DNA of 64,000 nt, from positions 62,001-126,000 of the forward strand of contig CAVTPZ010000014.1 in assembly GCA_963736685.1 (NCBI GenBank), read 5' to 3'. Source of the stretch: DASUPK01 sp963736685. Lineage in GTDB: Bacteria; Actinomycetota; Thermoleophilia; Solirubrobacterales; 70-9. The notes below the pieces were generated by a model. It was not told where the DNA came from and searched no databases. It was given only the letters and a program-made list of their open reading frames with translations. Positions 50,807-60,171 of the stretch are shown piece after piece (within the stretch, counting starts at the first letter, position 1; every line of letters begins with the position of its first letter). Made by a program: the position numbers and the translations under genes.

Positions 50807-53575
50807 CTAGACGGGCTCTTGCTGCGGCACTCCCATTTGGACGAGCTCGGTCCGCGAGGCGACGCCGAGCTTGCTGAAGACCTTGCGCAGGTGGTAGTCG
50901 ATGGTGCGAGGGCTCAAGAAGAGCTGGGCGGCGATCTGGCGGTTGGTCATCCCGGAGGCGACCAGACCGGCGATCTGCAGCTCTTGAGGCGTGAGCTGGT
51001 CGAGCGTCGAGGGGTCCCGCTCCCTCGCCTTTTCTCCGGTCGCACGGAGCTCCGCTTCGGCGCGCTCCTCCCAGGGGGTCGTACCGACCTGACGGAAGAG
51101 ATCGGCCGCCCTTCGCAGATGCGGACGTGCCTCACGCCGCTGGCGCTGGCGCCGGAGCCACTCGCCGTAGAGGAGCTCGGTGCGCGCCATCAGGAATGGC
51201 GAGACGAACCCATCCGGCGCCAGTGCCGCCTCGAATTGCTCGCGCACGTCCCCATCCCCCACCAGCGCCCGGCAGCGCGCCAGCACGGACCGGCGGGGCG
51301 GGGAAGGCGAGTACCGCACCCAGCTCTTGTAACGGTCGAATTGTTCCGCCGTCTCGCCGAGCCGCCCGGACCGCGCCGCCGCCTCGATCAGGTCCGGGAT
51401 CGACCAAATGCCCGATCAGTGGATTGAATTCGGGCCGCTCGATTGCTGTCAGGAGCAGAAGGCGGTCGGTGGCCTCGTCAGGCCTTCCCAGCGTCAGATC
51501 GAGCAACGCGAGCATCCACTCGGTATGGGCGAGGATCAGGGTCCCGCCTCCGACCGCGGCCAATTGGGCTGCCTCATCGACATGGCTGCGCGTCGCCGAC
51601 TCCTCCCCCTGTACCGAGTCAAGCAGGGCGGTTACGGTCAGGTTCCAACTCGCGCCCGAGCGGTGTCCGAAGTCGCTCGCGAGCCTGATTCCCTCCTCCG
51701 CGGCGGATCGCGCGAGGTTGAAGCGCCCGAGCCCGACCAGCGCATTCGCCTGCGCCCAGAGTGCCAGCGGGAGCATGCTGAGGAGCCCGCGCTCTCGCGC
51801 GATGGCGACTGCACGACTCGAGGCCGGGAGGCCATCTGCGAAGTTGCCCCCGGTGACACCCATGGTCGCCAGAAGCGACGCCCAGACCAGAGCGCCCGGA
51901 TCCTCGAGCTGCTCGCCGCGCTCGATCGCCTCCCGCACGAGCCCCTCGGCTCGCTCATGGTCGCCGGCCAGCTCCGCCGCCACCCCGGTCAGCGCACAGA
52001 TGCGGAAGCGATCGAGTTCGTCTTGCGGCTCGATCGCGCTGGCGCGGGCGCCGATGGCAATACCCTGCGCAGACTCTCCCGCGAAGTTGGACGCCTCGCC
52101 CGCCTCACTCAAGGCGTCGAGCTGGAACGACGGACTCTCACTGGTCTCGGCGGCCTCGACCAGGACGGCGAAGGCGCCGCGAAGATCGCCCGTTCTCGCC
52201 TCGATCACGCCGCGCAGATAGAGAAGGTGCGCGCGGAGCTCATCCCGCGCGAGCGGGAGGACTCGGGCGATCAAGTCCCGGGCCTGGTCCGGCTGTCCGG
52301 CCGCCCAGGCCGCCTGGGCCGCGGCCGCGAGCCTGCGCATCCGGCTGTCGTCGCTGCCCGACAGCTCCGCCGCCCGGGCGAACGCGGTGGCGGCCGAGGC
52401 GTGTCCCGCGCGCGATTCGTAGCCCCGCGCCGAGGCTTCGAGCGCTGCAGCGACCTCCTCGTCGGCGCTGACGCTCGCGAGCGCCTGATGCCAGACGCGC
52501 CGATCGGCGTGGTGGTCGGCGCTCAGCGCCGCCGCCAGGGCCGCATGCCCCGCCTGGCGCTCGCTGTGCGTCGACGATTCCAGCAGAGCGGAGCGCACGA
52601 GTGGATGCCGAAACTCGACCGCGCCGTCCGCGATCCGGAGGAGCCCGTCGCGCTCGGCGGCATCCAAGGCGTCGGCCGGCAGGCCTGCTTCGCCCGATGC
52701 CCGCATCACCGTTGCGACCTCGTCTCGGTCGTCGAGCGCGGCGATCAGCAGAGCGGCCTGGGTCTCGGCGGGCAGCCGCTCCACGCGCTGCGCGAAGGCC
52801 GCCCGCAACCCGGACGTCAAGCGGGTCGTCTCGGGAAGGGGCGCGCGACCGTGCAGCTGCTGCGCGCTCAGGCCCCTTGGCAGCTCCAGCAGAGCGAGGG
52901 GGTTCCCGGCGGCTTGCGCGAGCAGCCACTCCCGCACGGGATCCGCCGCGGCCGGAGCACTTGCCTCGAGCAGCCGCGCGGCGGCATCGGCGCCAAGGCT
53001 CTCGAGCATGACCTCGGACAGCCCAGGCGTGGCGATCTCCCGTCCGCTCCCTCCCGCACGACGAAAAGCATCGCCACCGGCTCGGCCCCGAGTCTGCGCG
53101 CGCTGAAGAGGAGCGCTTCCACGGAGGCAACGTCCAGGAACTGGACGTCGTCGACCAGGCATAGAACCGGCTGGTCCTCGGCCGCAGCGGCAAGCAGGCT
53201 GAGCGCCGCGGCAGAGACCAGCAACCGATCCGAGCCGCCTGACGGCGCGAATCCGAGAGCCGCCGAGAGCGCATCCGACTGGGCCTGAGGCAGCTCATCG
53301 AGCTTCCCCGTGATCGGTCGCAGCAGCCCTTCCAGACCGGCGAAGCCGAGGTCCGACTCCCCCTCGACACCGGCGATTCGGAGCACCGTTCGCTTCTCGC
53401 CGCGCTCCGCGGCATAGCCGAGCAGAGCGGTCTTGCCGATCCCGGGCTCGCCCCGCAGGACCAGCGACGTGCTCTCTCCATGCGCCGATGCCTCGAGCAG
53501 CTGATCGATTGCGGTGAGTTCACGCTCACGACCAATCAACGCGCCGGAAAGCCCCTCGGGCTCGGGCGTCCCCAT
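50807..53575 (-). pseudogene. Large ATPase regulator with LuxR-type DNA-binding end, frameshifted
   Basis: Three frames join into one protein of about 922 residues, a LuxR regulator of the MalT/LAL type. The N-terminal AAA domain has LIGRERELTAIDQLL, Walker A LRGEPGIGKTALL and Walker B VLCLVDDVQFLD. One base is missing near 53050 (REG then SGREIATPGL). The middle is TPR-like helical repeats (QALASVSADEEVAAALEASARGY). One extra base lies near 51407 (PLIGH then WSIPDLIEAA). The end is a LuxR helix-turn-helix: LTPQELQIAGLVASGMTNRQIAAQLFLSPRTIDYHLRKVFSKLGV. The two shifts cancel in length, and both are in short homopolymers, so consensus errors are likely. Targets and ligand unknown. Confidence 0.82.
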
Positions 53576-53699
53576 GCAGCGATCCTAGACCTCCGGAGGG
53601 GATCTGACTGGCGACTCGGACTGGCGAACTCGCCGACGCGTTCGCGCGCTCGCGCACCGACCCTGAAGGCGCAGCGCACCCAACCCAAGGAGCACACAG

Positions 53700-54354
53700 A
53701 TGAGAGGCAGCAAGACAGATTCACGACGACGCTTTCGAATCAGCCCCGCGCTGGTCGTGGCCTCAATCGCCCTGTTCGCGGCGATCAGCGGCTTTGGCTA
53801 CGCGGCGGTGAAGATGAAGCCGAACAGCGTCAAGACGCGCAACCTCAGTCACGCGGCGGTGACCACAGGCAAGATCGCCGACGGCGCCGTCACCACTCCG
53901 AAGCTGGCGCCGGACGCCGTCGCGCCGAGCGCGACGAACGCGGCCAACGCGACGAACGCGACGAACGCCCCAATGCGGCGAACGCCGCCAGGCTCGGTGG
54001 GGCCGCCCCGGGCGAGTGTCAGACCGGCTGGCTCAAGGCCTCGCTCGTGGTTGACACCTCGACCTGTCGGACGCGACGCCGGACGCAACCGTTCCCGGAG
54101 CGTTCGACTGCGCCAGCAAGGCCGCTGATGCGGTGACGATCCACAGGATCGCCACTGGGCGGTACACGCTCACGCTCGCCGGCCTTGACTCGGGCGTCGC
54201 GATCTCCTCGAGCGCAAACGTTGGCGGCGGAGCGGCGAACGTCGTCACGGCGGCCACCAAGGTCGACGCTCAGGGCAAGGCGAATCTCAACGTCTGGAAC
54301 AACGGCGACGCCGCCCTCGTCGATGGCAAGACGGTCTCGCTGATCGTTTTCTGA
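53700..54354 (+). pseudogene. Exported SPALVVASIALFAAISG-leader protein, two frame breaks
   Basis: Starts MRGSKTDSRRRFRISPALVV, then KMKPNSVKTRNLSHAAVTTGKIADGAVTTPKLA, a known style of repeat in exported proteins of this group, and an Ala-Thr-Asn repeat. The frame breaks near 53970 (run of four C) and again near 54059. Across three frames the protein reads NAANAARLGGAAPGECQTGW, then DLSDATPDATVPGAFDC and YTLTLAGLDSGVAISSSANVGGGAANVV to the stop at 54354. Restoring one base at each site gives about 218 residues. Same architecture as the gene at 48446. Function unknown. Confidence 0.65.
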
Positions 54355-54489
54355 GTCGGCGGCTCGGAGCTCGAGGGCCCCGGCCATGCGCCGGGGCCCG
54401 CCACTCCGACGGACTCACCCGGGCAGCACCGGCTACCGCCGCTGTTCGCCACGGCGACACGAACTCCCACCAATCAAAGGAGCAGAGAC

Positions 54490-55016
54490 ATGATTCCATC
54501 AAGAGCATCACGTCACTGACCGGCATCGCGGCCGTCCCCCTGGTCGCGCTGGCAGTCGGCGGTTGCGGCGGCAGCGCGGCGCCGGCGGCGAGCGTGCCGC
54601 CGAAGACTTCCTCCGGGCAGACCGCAACCGTCGCGGCGCAGAACGCGGGCAACCTGGGAACCGTCCTGGTCGACGCCCAGGGACGCACCCTCTACCTGTT
54701 CGCGAAGGACTCCGGAACGCAGAGCGCGTGCTTCGGTACGTGCGCCCACTACTGGCCGCCTGCCCGTGCCAGCGGCAAGCCCACGGCCGGCAACGGACTG
54801 AATGCCTCGCTTCTCGGAACCACCTCCCGATCGGACGGAGGGGCGCAGCTCACGTACAACGGCCACCCGCTGTACCAGTTCTCGGGCGATCAGAACCCCG
54901 GCGACACCAGCGGCCAGGGCTTGACGGATTTCGGGGGCAGCTGGTACGCGCTCTCTGCCGCCGGAGACCAGGTCACCGGCCAACCGGCGGGCTCGAGCGC
55001 AGGCAGTGGTTACTAG
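54490..55016 (+). CDS. COG4315-type lipoprotein (Secreted_repeat), one frame break near its start
   Basis: The start ATG at 54490 has AAAGGAGCAGAGAC upstream. The rest of the gene is in another frame from about 54498 (IKSITSLTGIAAVPLVALAVGGC), so one base appears to be missing near 54496. The lipobox LAVGGC is followed by an Ala/Pro tether. Two Yx(F/W)xxD-type repeats follow: GRTLYLFAKDSGTQSACFGTCAHYWPP and GHPLYQFSGDQNPGDTSGQG, the COG4315 hallmark, with a pair of close Cys. Outside-facing; role unknown, often near electron-transfer or stress genes. Confidence 0.75.
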
Positions 55017-55066
55017 GGCCTTATTCCGAATGCAGTTCACCTCCCGACAACCGATTGTGCGAGCCG

Positions 55067-55273
55067 ATGAGACGCGTTGAAGAGATTCTTGAGATCGCTG
55101 AGATCCTCGACGAGGCGGCTGATCGGCTCGCACTGGTTCTCGAACGGTCCGGCGCCGACCAGTTGCACCCGCGCGACGTGTTGCGCGAGATGGCCCGCTA
55201 CGAACTGGAGCTCGCCGCTGCCGATGTCGCCGCTCTGACCTTCGGCACAGAGATCCGCGAAGGCTGGAGCTGA
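55067..55273 (+). CDS. Small helical protein, paralogue of the gene at 60911
   Basis: 68 residues from ATG 55067: MRRVEEILEIAEILDEAADRL, then GADQLHPRDVLREMARYELELAAADVAALTF. Predicted to be two or three helices without Cys or a signal, so cytoplasmic. About half its residues are identical to the 69-residue product at 60911, with the same length, so the family is under protein-level constraint. No named family recognised. The distance from the lipoprotein stop is 50 bp. A T-tract hairpin terminator follows at 55413. Confidence 0.7.
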   Translation: MRRVEEILEIAEILDEAADRLALVLERSGADQLHPRDVLREMARYELELAAADVAALTFGTEIREGWS

Positions 55274-55308
55274 GAAGGGAAAGTACATCCTGCCTTGTGC
55301 CGGCCGCT

Positions 55309-55616
55309 GCTTTCCATGCAAAGCAGTAGTCGCTTAAGAGCCGCTGAGCGGTCGACGAAAAGCTCCAACGGGACCGCCGCGGGTGATCGGACTCCCGAGC
55401 CGACGCCTGCGCCGCCGATGCCGGCGTTTTTTGAGAGCACCCGCGGCGCCGGACCCCCCTGCAAGTTCGTCCAGGGGTTGAGCGTTTATGAGACACAGGC
55501 AGACGGGATTACCCCGCGCCAAGCCAACGGTAAGAGGCGTCACCATGGCGTAGTTAGGTTGGCTGCCCAGCGCCCGCGTGGGGCCTCTCCTAGTCGCCGC
55601 TTTCCATGCAAAGCAG
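55309..55616. repeat. Gene-free segment bounded by 18-bp palindromic direct repeats
   Basis: GCTTTCCATGCAAAGCAG occurs at 55309-55326 and 55599-55616. The copies are direct, and each is itself a hairpin (GCTTT-CCATGC-AAAGC; the first copy extends to CTGCTTT/AAAGCAG). The roughly 270 bp between holds no credible gene. It contains the terminator at 55413 and another hairpin (CCCCTG-N10-CAGGGG). It could be a small mobile or duplicated segment. Confidence 0.5.
55413..55432 (+). terminator. Intrinsic terminator
   Basis: CGCCG-ATGC-CGGCG stem-loop followed directly by six T. It lies about 140 bp after the stop of the small helical-protein gene on the same strand. Confidence 0.65.
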
Positions 55617-55912
55617 CGGTGCTGCTTTTCGTCCAGCAGCTACCGGAAGGCCCCTCGTCCTCCCGCTTGCGATCAGGACCCCGGCGGCGACGTCCCAGGG
55701 GAGGCTGCGGGACGTCCCAGGGGAGGCTCGAGAGCATCACCGAGACATCGAGCCGCCCGGCTGCGAGCCAGGCCAGGTCGAGGCACTCGGAGCCGTGCAC
55801 CCGGACCCGCAGGCAGCGCGGCACGAGGAGTCCCATCAACTCACGATGAACGTCGTTCTCGACCTTCGCGCGCGGACCGACGGCAAAGTCGGCGAAGCCA
55901 ACGATGGGTCTG
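55590..55912 (-). pseudogene. Inositol monophosphatase-like remnant (C-terminal part)
   Basis: Minus-strand text reads FADFAVGPRAKVENDVHREL, then RVRVHGSECLDLAWLAAGRLD and LPWDV, matching the end of inositol-phosphatase-like proteins (GSAALDLAYVAAGRLD... PWDVAAG). A tandem duplication with 22-bp period (GACGTCCCAGGGGAGGCT at 55689 and again at 55711) then shifts the frame. Skipping one unit restores WDVAAGVLIASGRTRGLPVAAG to the stop at 55590. The N-terminal two thirds, with the metal-binding motifs, is absent. This looks like true decay rather than an error. Confidence 0.6.
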
Positions 55913-56206
55913 AATCTGCACATCGCGTTCGACGTCGAGCTCCAACACGTGCTCGAAGGGCCCCGTCGGCTCACGGCGCTCGGCGTGCCGCCGCTGTCGT
56001 TCTTCGGTGAGCCGACCGACGAGCCGACGGTGATCGGCTGGATGCCGGCCGCCACCGTGTTCTTCCGCGACCCGGACGGTCACCTGCTCGAGTACCTGGC
56101 GATACTCGACGATCCGCCCGCCCGGATCTGGGGATCGTTCCCTGGTCCCAATGAACGCACGAGTCCTAGGGCGCCCGCGCCTCGAACGGCGAAGCGGCTC
56201 AGCTGA
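55904..56206 (+). pseudogene. C-terminal fragment of a VOC (glyoxalase-like) protein
   Basis: An open frame of 100 codons whose useful part is LHIAFDVELQHVLEGPRRLTALGV, SFFGEPTDEPTVIGWMPAATVFFRDPDGHLLEYLAIL. This is the second half of a VOC-fold monomer, with the metal-ligand Glu in HLLEYLA. The first half (about 60 residues) is missing; the reading upstream is the antisense phosphatase remnant. It is probably a truncated gene. The last 30 residues are low-complexity. Confidence 0.6.
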
Positions 56207-56222
56207 ACCTGGTCGAGGGCTG

Positions 56223-56972
56223 CTACTGCAGGACGCCGTCCACGTAGACGTCAACCTTCTCGTCGAAGAAAGCGACCAGCCCGGCCACCTTCTGACTCTC
56301 GGGAAGCGGCGTGGGATACGACCACGCGAGGTCGGCGTGAAGCTCGTCGCCGACTCGCACCGACCACCACTCGGCCTCACCTTTGTAGGGGCAGTGGGTG
56401 GCGGTCTCCGTCGGTACGAGCAGGTCCATCCGCACGTGCGTCTTGGGCAGGTAGTAGCGGGTACGCAGACCCGTCTCGAACAGCAGCCGCGCGCTGGTCG
56501 ACTCGGCGACGGTGACTCCGTCGACCTCGATGCGGACGTGGCGCGAGCTCGGCAGGACGTCTATCCGTGTGTATGGATCGCGGACGTGTGTGAAGACCTC
56601 CTCGTCCTCCTCGAACCAGGCATCCATCGCGTCCCAGTCGAGGCGGATCTTGTCCCTGAGCTCGGGGATCGGCGAATCGTCGTAGCGGAGCGCCGCACCA
56701 GCGGCTTCCTTTCCGCCGACCTGCACCGTGAAGGTGCGTCCGTCCCCGCGGCTCGGCGAGTGGGCGACGCCGCCGTCCTCGTTTAGGAGCTCGCTGCGAA
56801 CGTCGTCGACCGGGAAGTAGTAGACGGGGTAATGCGTCCCCTCCCAAACGAGCGTGGGTCGCATGGTGTCCGCGACGAGCTCGCCGCCCAGGTAGGCGCG
56901 GACACGCTTTGCCCCTGGTTCGACCCGCACTCGCCCTCGCTGCCTCTTCGTGTTGGTCTGCGTTGTGCTCAT
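56223..56972 (-). CDS. DUF427 double-domain protein
   Basis: 249 residues from ATG 56972 (MSTTQTNTKRQRGRVRVEPGAKR), with GGAAAGGA upstream. Two DUF427 units: residues about 15-105 (RVRAYLGGELVADTMRPTLVWEGTHYPVYYFPVDDV) and about 130-225 (HVRIEVDGVTVAESTSARLLFETGLRTRYYLPKTHV, then TATHCPYKGEAEWWSVRVGD). DUF427 proteins are small beta-rich proteins of unknown biochemistry. A 16-bp palindrome (57016-57031) lies 44 bp upstream and matches the sites around the tetR-type gene, so this gene is likely under its control. Confidence 0.88.
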   Translation of the reverse strand: MSTTQTNTKRQRGRVRVEPGAKRVRAYLGGELVADTMRPTLVWEGTHYPVYYFPVDDVRSELLNEDGGVAHSPSRGDGRTFTVQVGGKEAAGAALRYDDSPIPELRDKIRLDWDAMDAWFEEDEEVFTHVRDPYTRIDVLPSSRHVRIEVDGVTVAESTSARLLFETGLRTRYYLPKTHVRMDLLVPTETATHCPYKGEAEWWSVRVGDELHADLAWSYPTPLPESQKVAGLVAFFDEKVDVYVDGVLQ

Positions 56973-57015
56973 GTCGGTCCTTTCCGGCACCGGGGCAGGC
57001 GCCGCAGCTGGTTAG

Positions 57016-57031
57016 TGGACTAGTTAGTCCA
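57016..57031. promoter_or_regulatory. Operator-like palindrome O1 (TGGACT-N4-AGTCCA)
   Basis: TGGACTAGTTAGTCCA, 7-bp arms around GT. Lies 44 bp upstream of the DUF427 gene start. Same 16-bp frame as O2, O3 and O4. Confidence 0.7.
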
Positions 57032-57289
57032 ATTCCGAAGCTGTCCGTTACGCGTAGGTCTTCTGGACCCAAGACTTTCGATCCCTCCCAGGCACCGCCC
57101 AGCCATCCTCGGTCGTGTCGATCTTGTCGTCAAGCCGACCGCACACACCCTCGCCGCCCCGGCGGGCCGCCCTACCGGGGGCGCCTGCCGCAGTTCGGTC
57201 GGCCCCGCGACGCGCTTGCTGTGAACGGATCCGGGGGTTCGCCTGCGCGGGGCCCGAATCGTGCCGAACTGAGAGACAGCCCCCCGCTA

Positions 57290-57900
57290 CTAGGAGGCGT
57301 GCGCGCGCAGATGCGCGTAGGCGGTATCCGCCGCGAGGGCGAGCGGCCTAGTGTCCCGTCGCGCCTGAGTGAGGACCAGGCCGCCTTCGATTGCGGCCAG
57401 GGTCGCGGTCGCCAACTCGTCGAGGTCGGCCCGCCGCGAGATCTTGCCGCGAGCCTGCATCACCCTGAGCCCCTCGCGGATCTCCGTCTCCCAGCGGTCG
57501 AAGGAGTTCTCGAGCTCCTGGCGGGCCGCGTCGTCGATTCGGCCAGTTGGGCGACCAGAGATCCGAGCGGGCAGCCGCCTCGCGCCTCACGTTGAGCCTG
57601 CAGGCGAACCAGCTTGTCGAGCCAGGCCCGGATCGCCCTCCAGCTGTCGAAGGGCCCAAGCTCCGGCGCCTGGTTCGCCAACACGTGCTCGCAGTTGTGG
57701 GCGACGACGGCGCGAAGCAGGTCCTCGCGATCGGAGAAGTAGTGGTAGAGCTGGCTCTTGCTGACGCCGGCGTCCTCGATCACGTCGTCGAGGCTGGTCT
57801 CGGCGACGCCGCGGCCGCGAATCAGCTGGGCCGCCGAGCTGACGATCCGCTCGCGTGTCTCGCGGCCCTTCGGAGTTTTTGGTGCCTGCGTGACGGCCAC
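57290..57900 (-). pseudogene. TetR-family regulator (LmrA/YxaF-like C-terminus), frameshifted
   Basis: GTG start 57900. The N-terminal helix-turn-helix is complete: GRETRERIVSSAAQLIRGRGVAETSLDDVIEDAGVSKSQLYHYFSDREDLLRAVV. The ligand domain starts CPLGSLVAQLAE; one A is missing in a short run near 57538, after which the right frame reads IDDAARQELENSFDRWETEIREGL and continues AATLAAIEGGLVLTQA-like to the stop. Restored length is about 203 residues, normal for TetR proteins. GCPLGSL near the domain start is typical of the LmrA/YxaF subgroup. Two operator-like palindromes lie 20-85 bp upstream, consistent with autoregulation. Confidence 0.8.
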
Positions 57901-57920
57901 GGGTGAATCTTACGCCTTCC

Positions 57921-57936
57921 TGGACTCCTTAGTCCA
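57921..57936. promoter_or_regulatory. Operator-like palindrome O2
   Basis: TGGACTCCTTAGTCCA, 6-bp arms. It differs from O1 at only two central positions. Lies 20 bp upstream of the tetR-type start and is followed by CTAAGTCCGTAACG, whose GTCCGTAACG resembles GTCCGTTACG near O1. Confidence 0.7.
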
Positions 57937-57969
57937 CTAAGTCCGTAACGCTTTTCGCCTCCAGCGAAC

Positions 57970-57985
57970 TGGACCCGTCAGTCCA
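57970..57985. promoter_or_regulatory. Operator-like palindrome O3
   Basis: TGGACCCGTCAGTCCA, within the longer ACTGGAC-N6-GTCCAGT (57968-57987). Lies 45 bp upstream of the exported-protein start at 58031, in the divergent promoter region shared with the tetR-type gene. Confidence 0.65.
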
Positions 57986-58030
57986 GTCTAGCCAGGCGCG
58001 GGGCCGACCCCCGCCCTGAAAGGAGTAGCG

Positions 58031-59356
58031 ATGAAAAAGATCTCAAAACGCTGGGTCCTCGGTGCCGTGGGCCTCATGATCGTCGCCACCGGCGCGCTCG
58101 TCGGAACCCAGGCCTCCGCCGGTTCTAACCAGCAGGCGACCAAGGACCTGGGTCAGCTCAGCGGCACGTTGCCCCGCGACCACTTGACCCTGGAAAGCGC
58201 TCTCAACGTCGATCTCAACAAAGAGACGGTGCGGGTACCGCTATACCGCGGCAAGGCCGGAGGCGAGAGGGTCTGGTACACGCTGCTCGACTCCTCCGAC
58301 CCGGGCGCGGCGCATGACCTCGGTGTGAACTACGCGCCGAAGCTCGCCAACCTGTCGATCGGCTGTCCGGAGTGCGTGCAGACGGTCAACCTCGAGTCTC
58401 CCTCGCCGAACGAGAACAAGTTCGGATCGGCGGTGGTCGACTTCCAAGGTGCGCCGAACTTCAGTCCCACTCGGGTCGCCGAGCCGGGGTCTGACGGCTT
58501 CCCGCTGAAGAATTTCCAGCCGGGTGCCGTGGCGCGGGACGGGTACAGCCCGTTCATTCGGATCGCCGGCTCGCCGACGGTCTACAACGCGCCGATTCTC
58601 GCCACCGGCGACGGCCCGTTCGACGTCGAGCACCACACGAACACCTCCGATCGGACCCTGGGCATCCACATCGCGCCCAAGGCCGCTCCCGGCCAGTTCC
58701 AGGAGTCGTGGGCCGACGAGCTCTTCGTGAAGGGCTTCGACGCCGGCGAGCCGATCGTCTACCTGAGCACCGACGCGGGCCAGCCGCTCACATCGGTCCT
58801 CGAGCGCTCGACGTATGTGCCCGCCTTGGACAAGGCGGCCTACAACGGCGGCGATGATTTCCTCGGCTCCGCTCGCGAGCGGCTGTTCGGCTTCATCAAC
58901 GGCCAGGTCGGGGCGAACAACCCCAACTCGCAGGGCTTCGTCCATCTCGTCAAGGACGGACATGCCGCCGAGGATGCAAGTGCGAACAACACCGCGCTGA
59001 TCCAGGCGCTCCGCCGCGGTGGCGATCTGCTCAACGTGTTCGGGGATTTCCCGACCGAGAGCGATCCTCGCCACGCCCAGGCCTACAGCCCCCTCTGGGA
59101 CGCCCAGCTCGGGTTGTGGACCGACAAGGCGGTCAACGAAGGACGAAACACCCGCCAGGTGGACGAGAACGTCGTCTTCAACCTGGCCGCGACGCATCCG
59201 GATCTCCTCACCGGGGTCGACCCGGCGACCGGACAACCCGCTCCCTACGGCTCGGTTGGTGTCGACATCAACTGCGCCGTGATCGGGTTCACGGACAAGC
59301 CTCCGACGCAGAACCTGGAGGACCCGGCCCCGAACTCGCAGTTCCCGCCAAGGTAG
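58031..59356 (+). CDS. Exported conserved protein of unknown function, TetR-controlled
   Basis: 441 residues from ATG 58031, with AAAGGAG upstream. Signal peptide MKKISKRWVLGAVGLMIVATGALVGTQASA. The mature part begins LPRDHLTLESALNVDLNKETVRVPLYRGKAGGERVWYTLLDSSD and contains GCPECVQTVNL (CxxC), FDVEHHTNTSDRTLGIHI, and a strongly conserved-looking end (GVDINCAVIGFTDKPPTQNL). It has no recognisable enzyme motif beyond the His-His and CxxC groups, which could bind metal. Placement across a divergent promoter from the tetR-type gene, with two palindromes between, suggests it is the regulator's main target. Confidence 0.75.
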   Translation: MKKISKRWVLGAVGLMIVATGALVGTQASAGSNQQATKDLGQLSGTLPRDHLTLESALNVDLNKETVRVPLYRGKAGGERVWYTLLDSSDPGAAHDLGVNYAPKLANLSIGCPECVQTVNLESPSPNENKFGSAVVDFQGAPNFSPTRVAEPGSDGFPLKNFQPGAVARDGYSPFIRIAGSPTVYNAPILATGDGPFDVEHHTNTSDRTLGIHIAPKAAPGQFQESWADELFVKGFDAGEPIVYLSTDAGQPLTSVLERSTYVPALDKAAYNGGDDFLGSARERLFGFINGQVGANNPNSQGFVHLVKDGHAAEDASANNTALIQALRRGGDLLNVFGDFPTESDPRHAQAYSPLWDAQLGLWTDKAVNEGRNTRQVDENVVFNLAATHPDLLTGVDPATGQPAPYGSVGVDINCAVIGFTDKPPTQNLEDPAPNSQFPPR

Positions 59357-59410
59357 TCAGAGGCGGCGCCGATGGCGGCGGGCCCCGCATGGGGCCCGCC
59401 TCGGCAACCT

Positions 59411-59923
59411 CTAAGCCTCGAGCCCGAGCCGCTCGACCAGCCAAGCGGCCTGGGCGGCGCGCTCGGCGCCGTAAGCCTCCGGGCCCCCGACCTCCTCGGC
59501 AATCCTCGCCGCCACGAAGCCCACCGTGCCGGGGCTCTCCTCGGCGGCGGGCTCGATCATCGCTTCCCAGGCCGGGTCGAGCGGCTCCGAGGCACTCCTG
59601 ACGAGCTCGCGGGCGCGCTCGGCGCACATCTGGGTGTAGGAGTCGCGCACGCCCTCATCCCAGGCCTCGAGGCGACGGAGCAGGCGGCCACGCGAGGCCA
59701 CCAGCTTGCTGGCCGCCTCCACGATCTCGCCGTCGAGCTCGACCTCGTACATGACGCGGCCGACCCAGAGGGGAAGGTCGGCGGCGCGGCAGGCATGAAC
59801 CCCGCTGCGACAGGGATCGACACGCGCGTCCACCCACGGCCCGGGCGCCGCGCCGGGAAGCTCCCAGCCGAAGCCCGTGAACATGCTCGTCCCGTCGGGC
59901 CGCAGGAACTTGTAGGCGATCAC
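59411..59923 (-). CDS. Conserved-looking protein of unknown function
   Basis: 170 residues. Starts MIAYKFLRPDGTSMFTGFGWELPG, followed by PCRSGVHACRAADLPLWVGRVMYEVELDGEIVEA and a long helical second half rich in Ala/Glu. The beta-rich first half with HAC...DLP looks like a small domain repeated in many bacterial genomes, but I cannot name it. No signal or membrane segment. It overlaps the anti-sigma gene by 4 bp, so it belongs to the sigma/anti-sigma transcript. Confidence 0.7.
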   Translation of the reverse strand: MIAYKFLRPDGTSMFTGFGWELPGAAPGPWVDARVDPCRSGVHACRAADLPLWVGRVMYEVELDGEIVEAASKLVASRGRLLRRLEAWDEGVRDSYTQMCAERARELVRSASEPLDPAWEAMIEPAAEESPGTVGFVAARIAEEVGGPEAYGAERAAQAAWLVERLGLEA

Positions 59924-60171
59924 GGCGACCGCCTGCCCCTGAACGCCTCGATCAGGAACTCGATGGTCTCACGCGGCACTTCGTCCTCTCTGAGTTTCCC
60001 GGCAGTCCCAACGGTCCTGTTCATCTCGTCGACGTAGCGCTCGCAACCCGCGCAGTAGTTGAGGTGATGCTCGAACAGCTCCGCATTGTCGCTCGAGAGC
60101 GCGCCCTCGAGGTAATCGCTGGCCTCCTCCACCAGTTCCTGGCAGGTGATGTGATCCGCCGCCTTAGCCAT
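59920..60171 (-). CDS. Putative zinc-finger anti-sigma factor
   Basis: 83 residues from ATG 60171 (MAKAADHITCQELVEEASDYLEG). ITCQELVEEASDYLEGAL, then LFEHHLNYCAGCERYVDEM gives the HxxxCxxC zinc motif of ZAS/zf-HC2 anti-sigma domains. There is no membrane helix, so it is a soluble anti-sigma factor, often redox-responsive in this class. Its start lies 8 bp inside the end of the sigma factor gene, as expected for a cognate pair. Confidence 0.88.
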   Translation of the reverse strand: MAKAADHITCQELVEEASDYLEGALSSDNAELFEHHLNYCAGCERYVDEMNRTVGTAGKLREDEVPRETIEFLIEAFRGRRSP

